64,000 nt of DNA from Peromyscus leucopus (Eukaryota > Chordata > Mammalia > Rodentia > Cricetidae). The stretch is from contig NC_051068.1 of NCBI RefSeq assembly GCF_004664715.2, forward strand, positions 14,086,798 through 14,150,797, in the 5' to 3' direction. Each line of letters opens with the position of its first letter. Within the stretch, counting starts at the first letter, position 1. Below are positions 61,727-64,000 of this stretch, piece after piece. The notes under the pieces were generated by a model. That model saw only the letters and a program-made list of their open reading frames with translations, did no database searches and was not told the DNA's origin. The position numbers were made by a program, and so were the translations under genes.

Positions 61727-64000
61727 GTAACTTGAGTGGGCCTGTTGGTGTCAGGTCACAAGCATGAAAAAAATGTCATGTGTCTGCATTCTAAATATAG
61801 TTACATGTTCACATGTGTGTATATACATTCAGAATTTGCATTGCATAAGCTATTCAACTAATGACACTGCTAAGACAATGCATTCTTCCTTCACAGTATC
61901 AATGTTTAGTATCCAGTCTAAGTGAACTAATGTTGTGTCTTAATTTCTTACATGGAAATACTTCCAAGACTTTATTCATTTGGCAGTATTCCTCAAACTT
62001 AAGGTGGGGACTGCCATTGCAGGGGCTGTTGTATGAATTGTGTTTGAGGTTGATTGGCAAAACTAGGCAGTTTCTGCATGGTGCCTGCTTTTACTATATC
62101 TAGATTGGGCGCCTCATTGTGGTGGGAATTACAATACTCAAAATTTAAAAACAAAATGTAGAAGTGTCTTTTTTTTTTTTCTTAAAAGAGGATGCATGTT
62201 AATGTTTTTGTGTTATCGTAGTGTGATGTGTTTTCCTTTACACATACTAATCATTCAAATAGTATTTACTTAGTTTCATTCAATATTTTATGTTGTCACA
62301 AGTTTTGGTAACTGGAAAGAATCATGTTTGCTATGTCTATATTTTGAACACAATTCATTTCTTATTGTACAGAGAATCACTGTATATTCACCATGAAGAA
62401 ATTGTGTGCAGTAGAAATAAACCCCTTTCAAACCAATCAATTTTTGCATTCTTTCCAAAACATGTATTTTCATGTGTTTCCCCCCAAATAATGTAAATTG
62501 TAAATCTTTTGAGTATAGAGGTTACAGAGACAGTAGGGAAGTCTAGGTAAGGGCATTAATTCCCATTCTGAAGAGTTCATGTTTTAAAGATAGATGAACA
62601 TATAAAAAATAATAAAACACTATTGAAGAATTTGTTTTCCTTTTATATTTCTTCTTCCCCTTAATGTTAGAACTGTGTTTTAACTTGAAGAGGTCAATGA
62701 ATTTCAGTTTTGAAGGTGGCACAGCAGTGAATATTTTCTAGCCCTACTTTGTAAATAAGAAAATCCAGGCTATCAATATGGGCTTATTAACCTGGACTAC
62801 ATTTCAACATAATTTAACCCCCAGTGATCATGGTCAAGTGTGCAGACATAAAAATATCAGAACAGGATTTCTTCTAAGTTAGATGATTTTGAACGGAATT
62901 CACTGAAATGACTAATTTGGAGTTTTGATCATTTGACAGTAATGTGCTATTGCATACTGTATCTGATCCTGTTTTCACTCTTCTTTGGAACCATTGTGTT
63001 TCCTCTTACCAAATTCCTTTATTTCCAGTTTATTTCACAGTTTCTTCGTGCCCCAGCAAGGGAGACAGCCCCCACACAAAGTTGATAGGTGTTTTTCCTT
63101 TTCATAGAATTTCTAGCTGCTCTTAGTTGTATATAAATTATCCGTTGAGTGGTCTTTCCTGTGCTTAAACACTATAGTGGTGTCAATTGAATTCCAGGGT
63201 GCTGATTATGCCACAAAATTGTCTATAGTTTTTCCTTGAAATTTCAATTTTTATTGAAATTTAAGGGGCTGTATTCCATAAGAACTATAAAACAAGTTAC
63301 TTAACTGGCTCCTTTTGTTTGTGGGCAAGGAACAGAATTAAGTGCTGCTTAGCTTTGGAATCACAGCTACATCAAAATTTTCATTTTATGTAGGGGTAGG
63401 TGAAAGGCTCTAAGAACTGTTTGCACACATTTCCATTGAGCAATATCTGCAGCAACCTCTTGAAGTAGATGCATTCCTTCAGGTCACTGAGGTCTGCACT
63501 ATGAAAACAAAATACTCATTGGCGTGTCCCCTACCCATGGTTACAGTCATTCTCATGACAGTTCTGTTGCCCTGTAGAGTACACAAAATGAGTAGATTAT
63601 ACTCCTCTCCCAGAGTATTGCTAAACATGTTTATAAATTTCTTAAAAGAGATTTTAAAATGAGGAGCCATTTAAAGGCTTCAGAATGAGCATACTGAATT
63701 CCTTATAATTTGGAAGGAAAGCAGTTTTAGATTTGAAATGTCTGTAGTTTTCTAATAAATCTTGATTCAAGATGCTTATAAGGTAATGAATTACTAGAGA
63801 GTTCTTCAGTCTTAATGTTAGCACATGAATTATTAAGATGAATGAATTGTAAAAGACAATTCAGCCTTTTAGTAAGTGATTTAATTTAATGGGCTAATTA
63901 GATTTATAATGGTCTTCTCCCCAGACATGGTGGCTTTATATAATGTAAAATTGACTTGTTTTTAATTTTTACAAATTGGGGTTTTTCTTAAAACTAGTCT
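61727..64000 (+). other. Fxr1: Start of FXR1 intron 15 (continues past the window), SINE-free
   Basis: No SINE, LTR or LINE is recognised in these 2.27 kb. RBFOX-type motifs lie at 61762-61766 (GCATG), 62075-62080 and 62193-62198 (TGCATG). No further FXR1 exon (the VTVADYISR exon) is seen before the window ends. Confidence 0.75.
62075..62198 (+). promoter_or_regulatory. RBFOX-type TGCATG pair downstream of exon 15
   Basis: Two exact TGCATG hexamers (62075-62080 and 62193-62198) sit 349 and 467 nt past exon 15, with a core GCATG at 61762. RBFOX proteins binding downstream of cassette exons usually promote inclusion in muscle and neurons. Function here is inferred. Confidence 0.4.

Noticed and set aside
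1..64000. CRISPR arrays, operons, phage-type or other prokaryotic systems
   Set aside because: Intron-exon structure and SINEs show vertebrate nuclear DNA; no spaced identical repeats other than microsatellites and the intron 10 duplication.

Overview
The window is nuclear DNA of a rodent and carries one real protein-coding gene on the + strand: FXR1 (Fmr1 autosomal homolog 1), from its CpG-island promoter and start codon through coding exon 15. The last exons and the 3' UTR lie beyond position 64000. The fifteen exons join without a frame break into 1771 nt (590 codons plus one base), and every intron is GT-AG. Exon lengths of 53, 94, 72, 149, 94, 117, 171, 79, 110 and 87 nt for exons 2-11 agree with the gene structure I recall for FXR1. 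The B1, B2/B3, B4 and ID SINEs show a rodent. The young B1 form, whose right part reads 'ccaggaaaggcgcaaagct', together with young ID copies, suggests a cricetid (deer-mouse, hamster or vole group) rather than house mouse. That species call is an inference.

Layout. Positions 1-11700 are intergenic and almost wholly repeats: B1, B3 and ID SINEs, three ERV-type LTR pieces, a URR1-like DNA transposon, and a nested stack of a rodent dispersed repeat. About 11770-13080 is a CpG island containing the promoter, exon 1 (ATG at 12406) and the start of intron 1. Intron 1 (19.8 kb) is the main host for SINEs. Exons 2-7 (32231-43050) encode the two Tudor/Agenet domains, KH0 and the lead into KH1. Exons 8-11 (44421-53308) encode KH1 and KH2. 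Exons 12-15 (54772-61726) encode the nuclear-export segment, the RGG box and the arginine-rich, alternatively spliced C-terminal region. The 3' part of the gene (54.4-58.9 kb and 59.5-64 kb) is nearly free of SINEs.

How the parts work together. FXR1 is a cytoplasmic, polysome- and granule-associated RNA-binding protein. Its isoforms are set mainly in the 3' half, and two switches can be read from this DNA. One is an 87-nt in-frame segment inside exon 12 that has its own GT, branch-point-like and AG signals (an exitron). The other is the 81-nt exon 15, which encodes the 27-residue muscle insert and has an awkward 3' splice site plus RBFOX-type motifs downstream.

I found no unknown gene system, operon, CRISPR array or RNA gene. 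The items most worth checking are the exitron, the exon 15 splice context, the G-quadruplex candidate next to the exon 1 donor, a tandem duplication with a (CA)n(CG)n tract in intron 10, a poly-T insertion with target-site duplication but no element body, and a B1 dimer.
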